From Verrucomicrobiota bacterium (GTDB taxonomy: Bacteria > Verrucomicrobiota > Verrucomicrobiia > Chthoniobacterales > UBA6821), in contig VHCR01000081.1 in NCBI GenBank assembly GCA_016871655.1, forward strand, positions 1 to 6,665: a stretch of DNA of 6,665 bases. The letters run 5' to 3'. How positions within the stretch are numbered: the stretch's first letter is position 1; each line of letters opens with the position of its first letter. The notes under the pieces were generated by a model. The model saw only the letters and a list, made by a program, of their open reading frames with translations, did no database searches and had not been told where the DNA came from. Shown here piece after piece: positions 1 to 5,783 of the stretch. The position numbers were made by a program, and so were the translations under genes.

Positions 1-1
1 A

Positions 2-1003
2 AATATTGATTTAGAAATTAGCGGTTTTGCTTCGTTGCGAGATGCACAAGGGGGGGAACTCAGTTTTTTTTATTCACCTCGTTATTTGCAGGAGCTACGC
101 CAGACCAAAGCTGCAGCTATTTTGGTGCCGCTTGCTTTTGAAGAGGAGCATGATTCTATTTTAATCAAAGTCAAGGATCCTTCTACAGCGTTTGATTCCA
201 TTATCAGAGCATTGGCAAAGCATGAAGAACATCAACCTAAGTCTGGCATTCATCCTACAGCCTTGATTGCATCAACTGCTCAGATTGGCCGCGATGTTTG
301 CATTGCTGCTTATGCGGTGATTGAAGAGGGAGTGGTGATCGGCGATCGGAGTGTGATTGGCGCACACGCCTTCGTCGGAGCTCATACAAAAATTGGAGAA
401 GATTCGCTGCTTCATCCTCATGTTACGGTGCGAGAGCGATGTCTTTTGGGAAATCGTGTGATCTTACATCCTGGCGTCGTCATTGGATCGTGTGGTTTTG
501 GATATGATTCTAAAACGGGAACACATCAAAAAATTCCACAAATTGGGATTGTTCAAATCGAGGATGATGTCGAGATTGGGGCTAACACGACGATCGATCG
601 TGCGCGCTTTGGAAGAACACACATTGGACAGGGAACTAAAATCGATAATCTCGTCCAAATCGCTCACAATGTCGTGATTGGACCCCACAATATTATTTGC
701 GCTCAAGTTGGTATTTCTGGGAGTACGCGCACCGGAGCTTATGTGACCTTAGCAGGTCAAGTTGGTTTGAGTGGGCATATTGAAGTGGGAGATAAAGCGA
801 TCGTTGGTGCTCAAGCAGGAGCAAGCAAGAATATTCCAGCTGGGGCAGTCATGATCGGTGCTCCAGCAAAATCGATAACGACTTGGAAGCAAAATAATTT
901 TTATATTCACAATCTTTCAAAACTTTTTGAGAGAGTGAAAGCGCTGGAGAAAAAAAGTGAAGAGAATTCACCACAAAGAAGCTTTTTAGAAGATAGAAGA
1001 TAG
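2..1003 (+). CDS. lpxD: UDP-3-O-acylglucosamine N-acyltransferase, 5' partial
   Basis: LpxD transfers a 3-hydroxyacyl chain from acyl-ACP to the 2-amino group of UDP-3-O-acyl-glucosamine, the third step of lipid A synthesis, in the cytoplasm as a trimer. The frame is open from base 2 and reads NIDLEISGFASLRDA, which is internal LpxD N-domain sequence, so the true start lies upstream; 333 residues are visible and I estimate about 20 are missing. The uridine-binding N-domain (residues 1-80) precedes a left-handed beta-helix of hexapeptide repeats (about 86-275). Family hallmarks include GFGYD, VEIGANTTIDRARFG, GTKIDNLVQIAHNV with the catalytic-type His (codon 665-667), and QVGISGST. A C-terminal helix follows. 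The final residues FLEDRR and the TAG stop are written in the repeat unit of the downstream inverted array, so the tail is probably not ancestral. Family assignment is secure from motifs. Confidence 0.96.
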   Translation, partial: NIDLEISGFASLRDAQGGELSFFYSPRYLQELRQTKAAAILVPLAFEEEHDSILIKVKDPSTAFDSIIRALAKHEEHQPKSGIHPTALIASTAQIGRDVCIAAYAVIEEGVVIGDRSVIGAHAFVGAHTKIGEDSLLHPHVTVRERCLLGNRVILHPGVVIGSCGFGYDSKTGTHQKIPQIGIVQIEDDVEIGANTTIDRARFGRTHIGQGTKIDNLVQIAHNVVIGPHNIICAQVGISGSTRTGAYVTLAGQVGLSGHIEVGDKAIVGAQAGASKNIPAGAVMIGAPAKSITTWKQNNFYIHNLSKLFERVKALEKKSEENSPQRSFLEDRR

Positions 1004-1104
1004 GAGATAGAAGATGGGAGTTGTGGTTTACTATCGTAAACATTATAAAAATTTTACTTTTGCCGAAGGCCTCGACTTCCATCTTCCATCTCCTATCTTC
1101 TAAA
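985..1104. repeat. Inverted tandem-unit array A1 (GAAGATAG type)
   Basis: The left arm (985-1020) is built of GAAGATAG/GAGATAG-like units and contains no C. The right arm (1076-1104) is its reverse complement and contains no G. After removing one extra 7-nt unit (AAGATAG) from the left arm, the two match over 29 nt with two differences, one of which would be a G-U pair in RNA. The 55-nt centre holds two small hairpins: GTTTAC/GTAAAC (1026-1041) and GCC-GAA-GGC (1062-1070). The left arm starts inside lpxD and the right arm ends 3 nt before the ATG of the next gene, so the array fills the whole gap. A large RNA hairpin is possible; function is unknown. Confidence 0.9.
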
Positions 1105-1107
1105 TTC

Positions 1108-2034
1108 ATGGTTGCAAAAAAAATTTCTCATCTTCTCAAACGAAATCAGCGCCCCGCTCACCACGCTGACATGAGCTTTGGAGAGGGATGGCGCAAAAGA
1201 AATTATTTGACGGAAGTCATTATTCCTTCGCTCTTCAAGCGACGCGAGGGAGAAAGAGCAGCTGTGACCTTGCCAGAAATTTCTTCCCACCAAATCGGAG
1301 TTACCTGGATTGGACATGCCTCTTTTTTAATTCAAACAGAGACCAAGTCGATTCTCATCGATCCCAATTGGGCGAAGTGGTTAAAAATCGTGAAGCGCTT
1401 GCGCCATCCCGGATTGGAGCTTCATGAGTTGCCAGCGATTGATCTTGTTTTAGTTTCTCATGCACACTTCGATCATCTTGATAAAAAGACACTGAGAGCG
1501 GTAGCTTCCGATCAACCAATTGTTGTTCCTGAGCATGTGGGAGAATTGGTCAAAGGGCTTGGTTTTCAAAAAATCCATGAACTGCAACGTTGGGAGTCGT
1601 TTGAGTATGATGGCATCAAGATCACCTTGACTCCTTCCTGTCATTGGGGTGCGAGGATGCTTCACGATCAGCACCGCGGTTTTGGGGGGTTTTTGATCGA
1701 ACATGGAGGACGTACGATTTTTCATTGTGGAGATAGCGCTTATTTTTCTGGGTTTCAAGAAATCGGAGCGAAAGCAGATATCACCGTTGCGCTCTTGCCG
1801 ATTGGAGCCTATGACACTCCCACAGGGCGTGATGTTCATATGAATCCGGAAGAAGCCTTGCAAGCTTTTAAAGAACTAAAAGCAAAAGTTCTCATCCCAA
1901 TGCATTATGGAACTTTTCCTTTGAGTTATGAGCCACTGGAAGAGCCTCCTCAGCGCTTGCTGGCAGGCGCAATGGGGCTAGGGATTGCTGATCAAGTGCG
2001 GATTTTACGAGAAGGGGAGACGGCTGTATTTTAA
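1108..2034 (+). CDS. NAPE-PLD-like metallo-beta-lactamase-fold hydrolase
   Basis: A 308-residue zinc hydrolase of the MBL fold, closest in motif pattern to N-acyl-phosphatidylethanolamine phospholipase D and its bacterial relatives (COG2220). Visible metal ligands are H118, H120, D122 and H123 (SHAHFDHLD), H179 (PSCHWGAR), D209 (HCGDSAYF) and H266 (MHYGTF). Order and spacing closely follow human NAPE-PLD (H185/H187/D189/H190, H253, D284, H343, from memory). The stretches LLPIGAYDTP and HMNPEEAL, with H244, also fit that family. No signal peptide or membrane segment is evident; residues 1-60 are basic and helical in character. The ATG at 1108 is preferred to a TTG at 1021 because the upstream extension only translates array A1. 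No Shine-Dalgarno is present. The substrate is inferred, not shown; phospholipid or lactone hydrolysis are both possible. Confidence 0.85.
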   Translation: MVAKKISHLLKRNQRPAHHADMSFGEGWRKRNYLTEVIIPSLFKRREGERAAVTLPEISSHQIGVTWIGHASFLIQTETKSILIDPNWAKWLKIVKRLRHPGLELHELPAIDLVLVSHAHFDHLDKKTLRAVASDQPIVVPEHVGELVKGLGFQKIHELQRWESFEYDGIKITLTPSCHWGARMLHDQHRGFGGFLIEHGGRTIFHCGDSAYFSGFQEIGAKADITVALLPIGAYDTPTGRDVHMNPEEALQAFKELKAKVLIPMHYGTFPLSYEPLEEPPQRLLAGAMGLGIADQVRILREGETAVF

Positions 2035-2100
2035 AGTTCGAAGAAAAAATTTTAGTGGATGATTTATTTTTTTTAGAAAAATTTTGTTTTAATATCAGCA

Positions 2101-2235
2101 AGTTTGAGTTGAGAGTTTGAGTTGAGAGTTTGAGTTTGAGTTGAGAGTTTGAGTTTGAGTTTAAGTATGGCTTCGCGCTTTACGCTTGTTATAATGCGAA
2201 GCCTAGATAACTCAAACTCAAACTTTGCACTCAAA
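2101..2235. repeat. Inverted tandem-unit array A2 (AGTTTG type)
   Basis: The left arm (2101-2165) is a C-free hexamer array of AGTTTG with a 13-nt higher-order unit AGTTTGAGTTGAG at 2101, 2114 and 2133. The right arm (2209-2235) begins AACTCAAACTCAAACT, a perfect 16-nt reverse complement of 2146-2161, and then decays. The left arm is about 38 nt longer than the right. In the centre, GGCTTCGC (2169-2176) and GCGAAGCC (2196-2203) form a perfect 8-bp stem whose loop includes TATAAT. Most of the MBL-aguB gap is this array; the remaining flanks are AT-rich without a clear terminator. Confidence 0.9.
2187..2195 (+). promoter_or_regulatory. Candidate extended -10 promoter inside array A2
   Basis: TGTTATAAT matches the extended -10 consensus TGnTATAAT exactly. 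No good -35 box lies 16-18 nt upstream, which extended -10 promoters can tolerate. Transcription would start near 2202 and run through the right arm of A2 to aguB at 2281. The element lies in the loop of the GGCTTCGC/GCGAAGCC stem, so DNA cruciform formation could expose or block it. Based on consensus match only; AT-rich sequence produces such matches by chance. Confidence 0.4.
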
Positions 2236-2280
2236 ATTTTTATAGATGCAACAAGGCTAGTTTTATTCCCTGATAATGTT

Positions 2281-3171
2281 ATGACATCACCTCACACCAT
2301 CGTCGGCCTCGTCCAAATGCGCTGTGTCAAAGAACCAGCTGCTAATTTAAAAAATGCAGAACGCTGGATTCGAAAAGCGGCAAAACAAGGAGCTCAAGTT
2401 GTTTGCCTTCCTGAACTATTTTTGAGTGAGTATTTTTGTCAAAGCGAAGATCATACTTTTTTTCAACTTGCAGAAGCGATTCCAGGGCCAACGACAAAAA
2501 AAATGGAAGCGCTGGCTAAAGAGTTGAAAATCGTTTTGATCGTTTCTCTTTTTGAAAAGCGCGCTCCAGGGCTCTACCACAACACTACGGCTATCATTGA
2601 TGCAAATGGAAAATATCTTGGAAAATATCGCAAGATGCACATTCCAGATGATCCGGCTTTTTATGAAAAATTTTATTTTACACCGGGAGATCTTGGTTTT
2701 CGTTCTTGGTCTACGAAGGCTGGCAATGTTGGCGTTTTAATTTGCTGGGACCAATGGTATCCAGAGGCAGCAAGACTTACGGCACTTCAAGGAGCAGAGA
2801 TGCTTTTTTATCCCACGGCGATCGGATGGCATCCTTCCGAGAAAAAAAAATATGGAAAAAATCAGCGCGAGGCTTGGCAGCTAGCGCAGCGGGCGCATGC
2901 TTTGGCCAATGGAGTTTATGTCATGGGAGTGAATCGCATTGGACACGAGGCTCCAGCAGGAGGGGATGGGCTTGAATTTTGGGGAAGCACTTTTATTGCT
3001 GCTCCTGATGGGTCGCTCTTAGCAGAGGCTTCGACCGATCGTGAAGAGATATTGGTTGCTACCTTAGATCTCTCTCAGATTGACACACAACGGACTCACT
3101 GGCCTTTCTTCCGCGATCGAAGAATTGAGGCTTATGGAGATCTTACGAAGCGGTATGGGGATGTTTCATAA
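2281..3171 (+). CDS. aguB: N-carbamoylputrescine amidase
   Basis: A 296-residue carbon-nitrogen hydrolase of the nitrilase superfamily that hydrolyses N-carbamoylputrescine to putrescine, CO2 and ammonia, the second step of the agmatine deiminase route to polyamines; cytoplasmic. The catalytic triad is visible as E45 (LPELF), K118 (YRKMHIP) and C155 (ICWDQW). Subfamily signatures are strong: HIPDDPAFYEKFYFTPGD, CWDQWYPEAARL, GAEMLFYPTAIGW and WPFFRDRR. Length equals that of plant and bacterial AguB. The ATG at 2281 is chosen because the frame above it reads through array A2 and gives non-family sequence. There is no Shine-Dalgarno. The partner aguA (agmatine deiminase) is not in this window. 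Neighbouring genes are unrelated in function, and an array on each side suggests it may be its own transcription unit. Confidence 0.93.
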   Translation: MTSPHTIVGLVQMRCVKEPAANLKNAERWIRKAAKQGAQVVCLPELFLSEYFCQSEDHTFFQLAEAIPGPTTKKMEALAKELKIVLIVSLFEKRAPGLYHNTTAIIDANGKYLGKYRKMHIPDDPAFYEKFYFTPGDLGFRSWSTKAGNVGVLICWDQWYPEAARLTALQGAEMLFYPTAIGWHPSEKKKYGKNQREAWQLAQRAHALANGVYVMGVNRIGHEAPAGGDGLEFWGSTFIAAPDGSLLAEASTDREEILVATLDLSQIDTQRTHWPFFRDRRIEAYGDLTKRYGDVS

Positions 3172-3218
3172 TCGTTGAGTATCTAGTTAGAGCAAATTTT
3201 CTAAATCTGTTTTGTAGC

Positions 3219-3332
3219 AGTTTAAGTTAAAAGTTGAAGTTGAAGTTAAGACTCGCCTTCGGCGAAAAAAATAAAAAATATTTTTTATTCGCGAAGCGCA
3301 CGAAACTTAAACTTCAACTTTCAACTTAAACT
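3219..3332. repeat. Inverted tandem-unit array A3 (GAAGTT type)
   Basis: The left arm (3219-3250) is C-free and built from AAGTT/GAAGTT units. The right arm (3306-3332) is G-free and its reverse complement. Removing a 5-nt segment (GAAGT) from the left arm leaves 27 nt matching with a single difference. The centre holds a CGCC-TTC-GGCG hairpin (3254-3264), a perfect 20-bp AT palindrome (3270-3289) and a CGC-GAA-GCG hairpin (3290-3298). It lies 47 nt after the aguB stop and 34 nt before the next candidate start, and occupies over half of the gap. Confidence 0.9.
3270..3289. repeat. Perfect 20-bp AT palindrome at the centre of array A3
   Basis: AATAAAAAAT followed by its exact reverse complement ATTTTTTATT, with no spacer. 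It sits between the two GC-rich mini-hairpins and marks the symmetry centre of A3. It could nucleate cruciform extrusion, or bind an AT-hook or nucleoid protein; neither is shown. AT-only palindromes of this length are unusual but easier to meet in AT-rich spacers. Confidence 0.85.
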
Positions 3333-3366
3333 ATTACGAGGTATTCCCATTAAATAAGTTGTTCTT

Positions 3367-4209
3367 TTGTATAATCCAGCCACCAGTCTCCAGCCACCAG
3401 TCTCCAGCCACGTTGATCGAGTTGCTTTTATTAATGAACTTGAGGGAGCTGCGCTCGATCGAGCATTGATCGAGGTTCATCAAGACGTTACCTTGATAGA
3501 AAGTGGAGGGCGTAACGTTGCTGCTGGTTATGTGCGAGCTTGTGGTCTTACTTTTGGAAAGTTACAAGAAGCTATTAAAAAGGATCCTCTTTTTCAAAAA
3601 GCATTTCATCTTGTTCGAGGTGGAACAATATTAGATGAACTATTACTGATGAATTTTTTTTTGCTGCTCAAATATGGTATTAAGGAAAGGAGTGGTGATA
3701 TCATCGAGTTTGGAAGCTTTCGTGGCGGGACGGCTGTTTTTTTAGCCTTCGTTGCGCGAGAATTGGGGATCAAGGGTACCGTTTACACGCTAGATACGTT
3801 TGAAGGAATTCCTCATGCTGATAGTAATATTGATTTGCATATCCCTGGTGATTTTAAAGAAGCTTCTTTTGAGGGGTTAGCCTCGATTGTTAAGGAATTG
3901 CATTTGCATAATCTCGTTTTAATCAAAGGAGAATTCCAAAATACCTTTCCTCAAATTTGCTCTGCGCTCCAACCCCTCTCATTAGTTCATGTTGATGGGG
4001 CCACTTATTCTTCGGTAAAATATGCCACGGAGGCAGTGATGCCCTATTTGCATTCTGAAGGGGGATATCTGATTGTTGATGATGTTTGTTGCTCAGCTTG
4101 TGTAGGAGTGCTGCAGGCTGTTGAAGAGATGGTTCAAAAACACAATCTTAATGCAGAGCAGACTTGTCCCCATTTTGTTTATCGTTACGCGCCCCCTCAA
4201 AAATCATGA
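3367..4209 (+). CDS. TylF/MycF-like SAM-dependent methyltransferase, paralogue 1
   Basis: A 280-residue class I methyltransferase of the TylF/MycF family, whose known members O-methylate sugars of natural products. The SAM-binding loop is IIEFGSFRGGTAVF (112-125), and LDTFEGIP (142-149) carries the acidic residue for the SAM ribose. The metal region reads VHVDGATYSS (208-215) and ends IVDDV (236-240): the usual DxD is D210-G-A212, so one acidic residue is missing, unlike paralogue 2. An in-frame TAA at 3355-3357 limits the start. The only standard start before the conserved region is TTG at 3367, followed by residues translated from a 14-nt tandem repeat; no Shine-Dalgarno. The paralogue aligns without gaps from residue 11. 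An ATT start near 3429 or a repeat-damaged 5' end are alternatives. The acceptor is unknown. Confidence 0.8.
   Translation: MYNPATSLQPPVSSHVDRVAFINELEGAALDRALIEVHQDVTLIESGGRNVAAGYVRACGLTFGKLQEAIKKDPLFQKAFHLVRGGTILDELLLMNFFLLLKYGIKERSGDIIEFGSFRGGTAVFLAFVARELGIKGTVYTLDTFEGIPHADSNIDLHIPGDFKEASFEGLASIVKELHLHNLVLIKGEFQNTFPQICSALQPLSLVHVDGATYSSVKYATEAVMPYLHSEGGYLIVDDVCCSACVGVLQAVEEMVQKHNLNAEQTCPHFVYRYAPPQKS
3376..3411. repeat. Tandem 14-nt repeat at the methyltransferase start
   Basis: CCAGCCACCAGTCT occurs twice exactly (3376-3389, 3390-3403), then a partial third copy CCAGCCAC (3404-3411). Within the unit, CCAGCCA/CCAGTCT are related heptamers, as in the other arrays here. No reverse-complement arm exists in this window, so it looks like a one-armed array. 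It is translated in frame as ATSLQPPVSS at the N-terminus of the methyltransferase. Confidence 0.92.
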
Positions 4210-5009
4210 GCGCTCTTCTTTCACAAATTAAGACATTGGAAAAGATGCCTGATGGGCCCGCATTGCACGACGCCTTAACAAAGTTTCATCGAGATATTCC
4301 AGGTTCTCTGATGAAAGGACGCAACGTCGTAGGTGGTTCAGCTCGCGCTTGGGGTTTGCAATTTGGTGGGTTAGAAAAAGCTCTTGATCATGATCCTCTT
4401 TATCAATCAAGTTTTCAATGCGTTGAAAAAGAAACTTTACTACGAGGCCTACATCTTAAAAATATTTTTATGATTTTAAAGTATGGAATTAGTGATCGAT
4501 CAGGAGATATTATTGAGTTCGGAAGTTACCGCTGTGGCACCGCTGTTTTTATTGCTAAGGTGGCGCAGGCACTCGGGTATACAGGAACCATTTATGCACT
4601 CGATACCTTTGAAGGAATTCCTGATGCAAATGCAGAAATAGATTTTCATTGTCGAGGTGACTTTGAAAAAAATTCTTTTGAAATATTGAGAGATAGAATT
4701 TGTGAGCTTGGATTGAGCAATCTTGTTCTTGTTAAAGGATTGTTTGAAGAGACACTACCAAAATTACTACCAACGATGAACAAAGTGGTGCTTGCACATA
4801 TTGATTGTGATGTGGAGGCCTCCACGCGTTATGCTATTTCAGCGATCGAAAAACAGATGGCTGATGGTGGTTACATGATCATTGATGATGTACCCATGCC
4901 TGCTTGTCTTGGCGTCTTGCAAGCGGTTGAAGAGACATTACAAAAACGGGGTTTTCATGCGGAGCAAGCATTTCCTCATTTTGTTTATCGAATGCCGAAA
5001 ATTTTTTGA
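4206..5009 (+). CDS. TylF/MycF-like SAM-dependent methyltransferase, paralogue 2
   Basis: A 267-residue paralogue of the preceding gene, joined to it by an ATGA overlap (start 4206, previous stop 4209), which implies translational coupling. The SAM loop is IIEFGSYRCGTAVF (102-115) and motif II is LDTFEGIP (132-139). The metal/catalytic site looks complete: HIDCD (D200, D202) and MIIDDV (D227, D228), the pattern of TylF-family O-methyltransferases. The C-terminal block after GVLQAVEE is shared with paralogue 1 (19 of 27 residues identical by eye), and DNA-level similarity persists around TTTGAAGGAATTCCT, so this is a tandem duplication that has since diverged. The stop is 1 nt before the pqiA start. 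A sugar or envelope glycan acceptor fits the context but is inference; no glycosyltransferase is in view. Confidence 0.85.
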   Translation: MSALLSQIKTLEKMPDGPALHDALTKFHRDIPGSLMKGRNVVGGSARAWGLQFGGLEKALDHDPLYQSSFQCVEKETLLRGLHLKNIFMILKYGISDRSGDIIEFGSYRCGTAVFIAKVAQALGYTGTIYALDTFEGIPDANAEIDFHCRGDFEKNSFEILRDRICELGLSNLVLVKGLFEETLPKLLPTMNKVVLAHIDCDVEASTRYAISAIEKQMADGGYMIIDDVPMPACLGVLQAVEETLQKRGFHAEQAFPHFVYRMPKIF

Positions 5010-5010
5010 A

Positions 5011-5643
5011 ATGAATGCCTCACTTCAACAATATAAAAACTGTCCCGATTGCTCCGCAACTTACTCCGATCGCGTTTTAAATTGCGGCGAAGAATTAATC
5101 TGCTCTTGTTGTGGGAAGAGATTGAAAAAATATTATGATGTTTCCTTATTTCAAAAAGTATGGGCGATCGTAACAATGTGTTTAATTTGTCTCTTCATGG
5201 CCAACATCACGCCGATCATAATCTTTGATGTTTCTGGAAATACCCAGTCAAACCTGATTATTACAGGGGTTTTGAGTCTTTGGTTTCAAGGATATTGGCC
5301 CCTTGCGCTTTTAGTTTTTTTTTCAGCAATTTTTCTTCCTCTGCTCCATCTCTCCTCTTTTTGGTATTTGCTAGGAAGTTGCTGCCTGCAAAAACGCTGG
5401 AAAGGAAGTTTTATAGCACTTCGTTGCGTGAATGCGTTAGCGCCTTGGAATCTTATGCCCGTCTTTGCAGTGGCAACAATGGCTGCGGTTGTGAAACTCG
5501 ATCAACTCGGGACGATTGAATGGAAAATTGGAGCCCTGTGGGTTGCAGTATTAGCGCTCAGCTCGCTTGTGGCGATGAGGCATTTTGATTATGGTGCCAT
5601 TTTGGAATATTTGGAAAGAATTCACAGAGATGGAACAAAATAA
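5011..5643 (+). CDS. pqiA: Paraquat-inducible protein A domain protein, zinc-ribbon half
   Basis: A 210-residue inner-membrane protein of the PqiA family, the permease-like partner of MCE proteins in lipid transport between the membranes. A rubredoxin-like zinc ribbon is formed by C11, C14, C31 and C34 (CPDC and CSCC). Four membrane segments follow, near 50-72, 96-121, 146-164 and 172-189. Family features are ANITPII, GVLSLWFQGYWPLALLVF and the polar/GALW region in the last third. The ATG at 5011 is used because the in-frame ATG at 4882 overlaps the methyltransferase and adds no PqiA sequence. It follows the methyltransferase stop by 1 nt with no Shine-Dalgarno. E. coli PqiA fuses two such domains in about 417 residues; here the second domain is the next gene. 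The end IHRDGTK is written in array A4 sequence. Confidence 0.85.
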   Translation: MNASLQQYKNCPDCSATYSDRVLNCGEELICSCCGKRLKKYYDVSLFQKVWAIVTMCLICLFMANITPIIIFDVSGNTQSNLIITGVLSLWFQGYWPLALLVFFSAIFLPLLHLSSFWYLLGSCCLQKRWKGSFIALRCVNALAPWNLMPVFAVATMAAVVKLDQLGTIEWKIGALWVAVLALSSLVAMRHFDYGAILEYLERIHRDGTK

Positions 5644-5783
5644 GAAAGAAATTTACAGGGATGGAAGGGATGGAAGAGATAAAGGGAAAAATAAAATTTG
5701 ATCTTTAGTTTTTCTTGCATGGGTTCTTAATAAACTGCAACGACATTTTTCAAAATTTTTTTATCCCTTCCATCCCTGTGAAT
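5620..5783. repeat. Inverted tandem-unit array A4 (GGGATGGAA type)
   Basis: A first partial copy, ATTCACAGAGATGGAA (5620-5635), lies inside the end of the upstream pqiA. The main left arm (5651-5682) and the right arm (5761-5783) match over 23 nt with one difference (a G-U pair in RNA), after removing one 9-nt unit (GGAAGAGAT) from the left arm. The centre (5683-5760) is AT-rich and lacks the GC mini-hairpins of A1-A3. The right arm supplies the GTG start of the next pqiA gene (5778-5780). The array fills the whole gap between the two pqiA genes. Confidence 0.88.

Noticed and set aside
464..706. Antisense open frame opposite lpxD
   Set aside because: It mirrors conserved hexapeptide-repeat codons and has no family resemblance.
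1021..1049. Promoter TTGTGG-17 nt-TATAAA in the centre of A1
   Set aside because: The -35 box matches the consensus at only three positions and the region is AT-rich; too weak to list as a feature.
985..1104. Insertion sequence or MITE pair
   Set aside because: No transposase gene, no target-site duplication that I can see, and arm sequences differ between sites.
1450..1863. Antisense open frame of 137 residues
   Set aside because: It lies wholly opposite the MBL gene, has no recognisable motif, and reads as a shadow of conserved coding sequence.
2035..2100. Terminator after the MBL gene
   Set aside because: AAAATTTT motifs and a T run are present, but there is no GC-containing stem.
2101..2235. 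CRISPR array
   Set aside because: The units are 5-14 nt, contiguous, degenerate and without spacers, and arms are inverted copies of each other.
2149..2280. N-terminal extension of AguB from a TTG at 2149
   Set aside because: It translates array A2 and AT-rich spacer; the ATG at 2281 gives the normal family length.
4882..5010. N-terminal extension of the first PqiA from an ATG at 4882
   Set aside because: It overlaps conserved methyltransferase codons in another frame and has no PqiA-like sequence.
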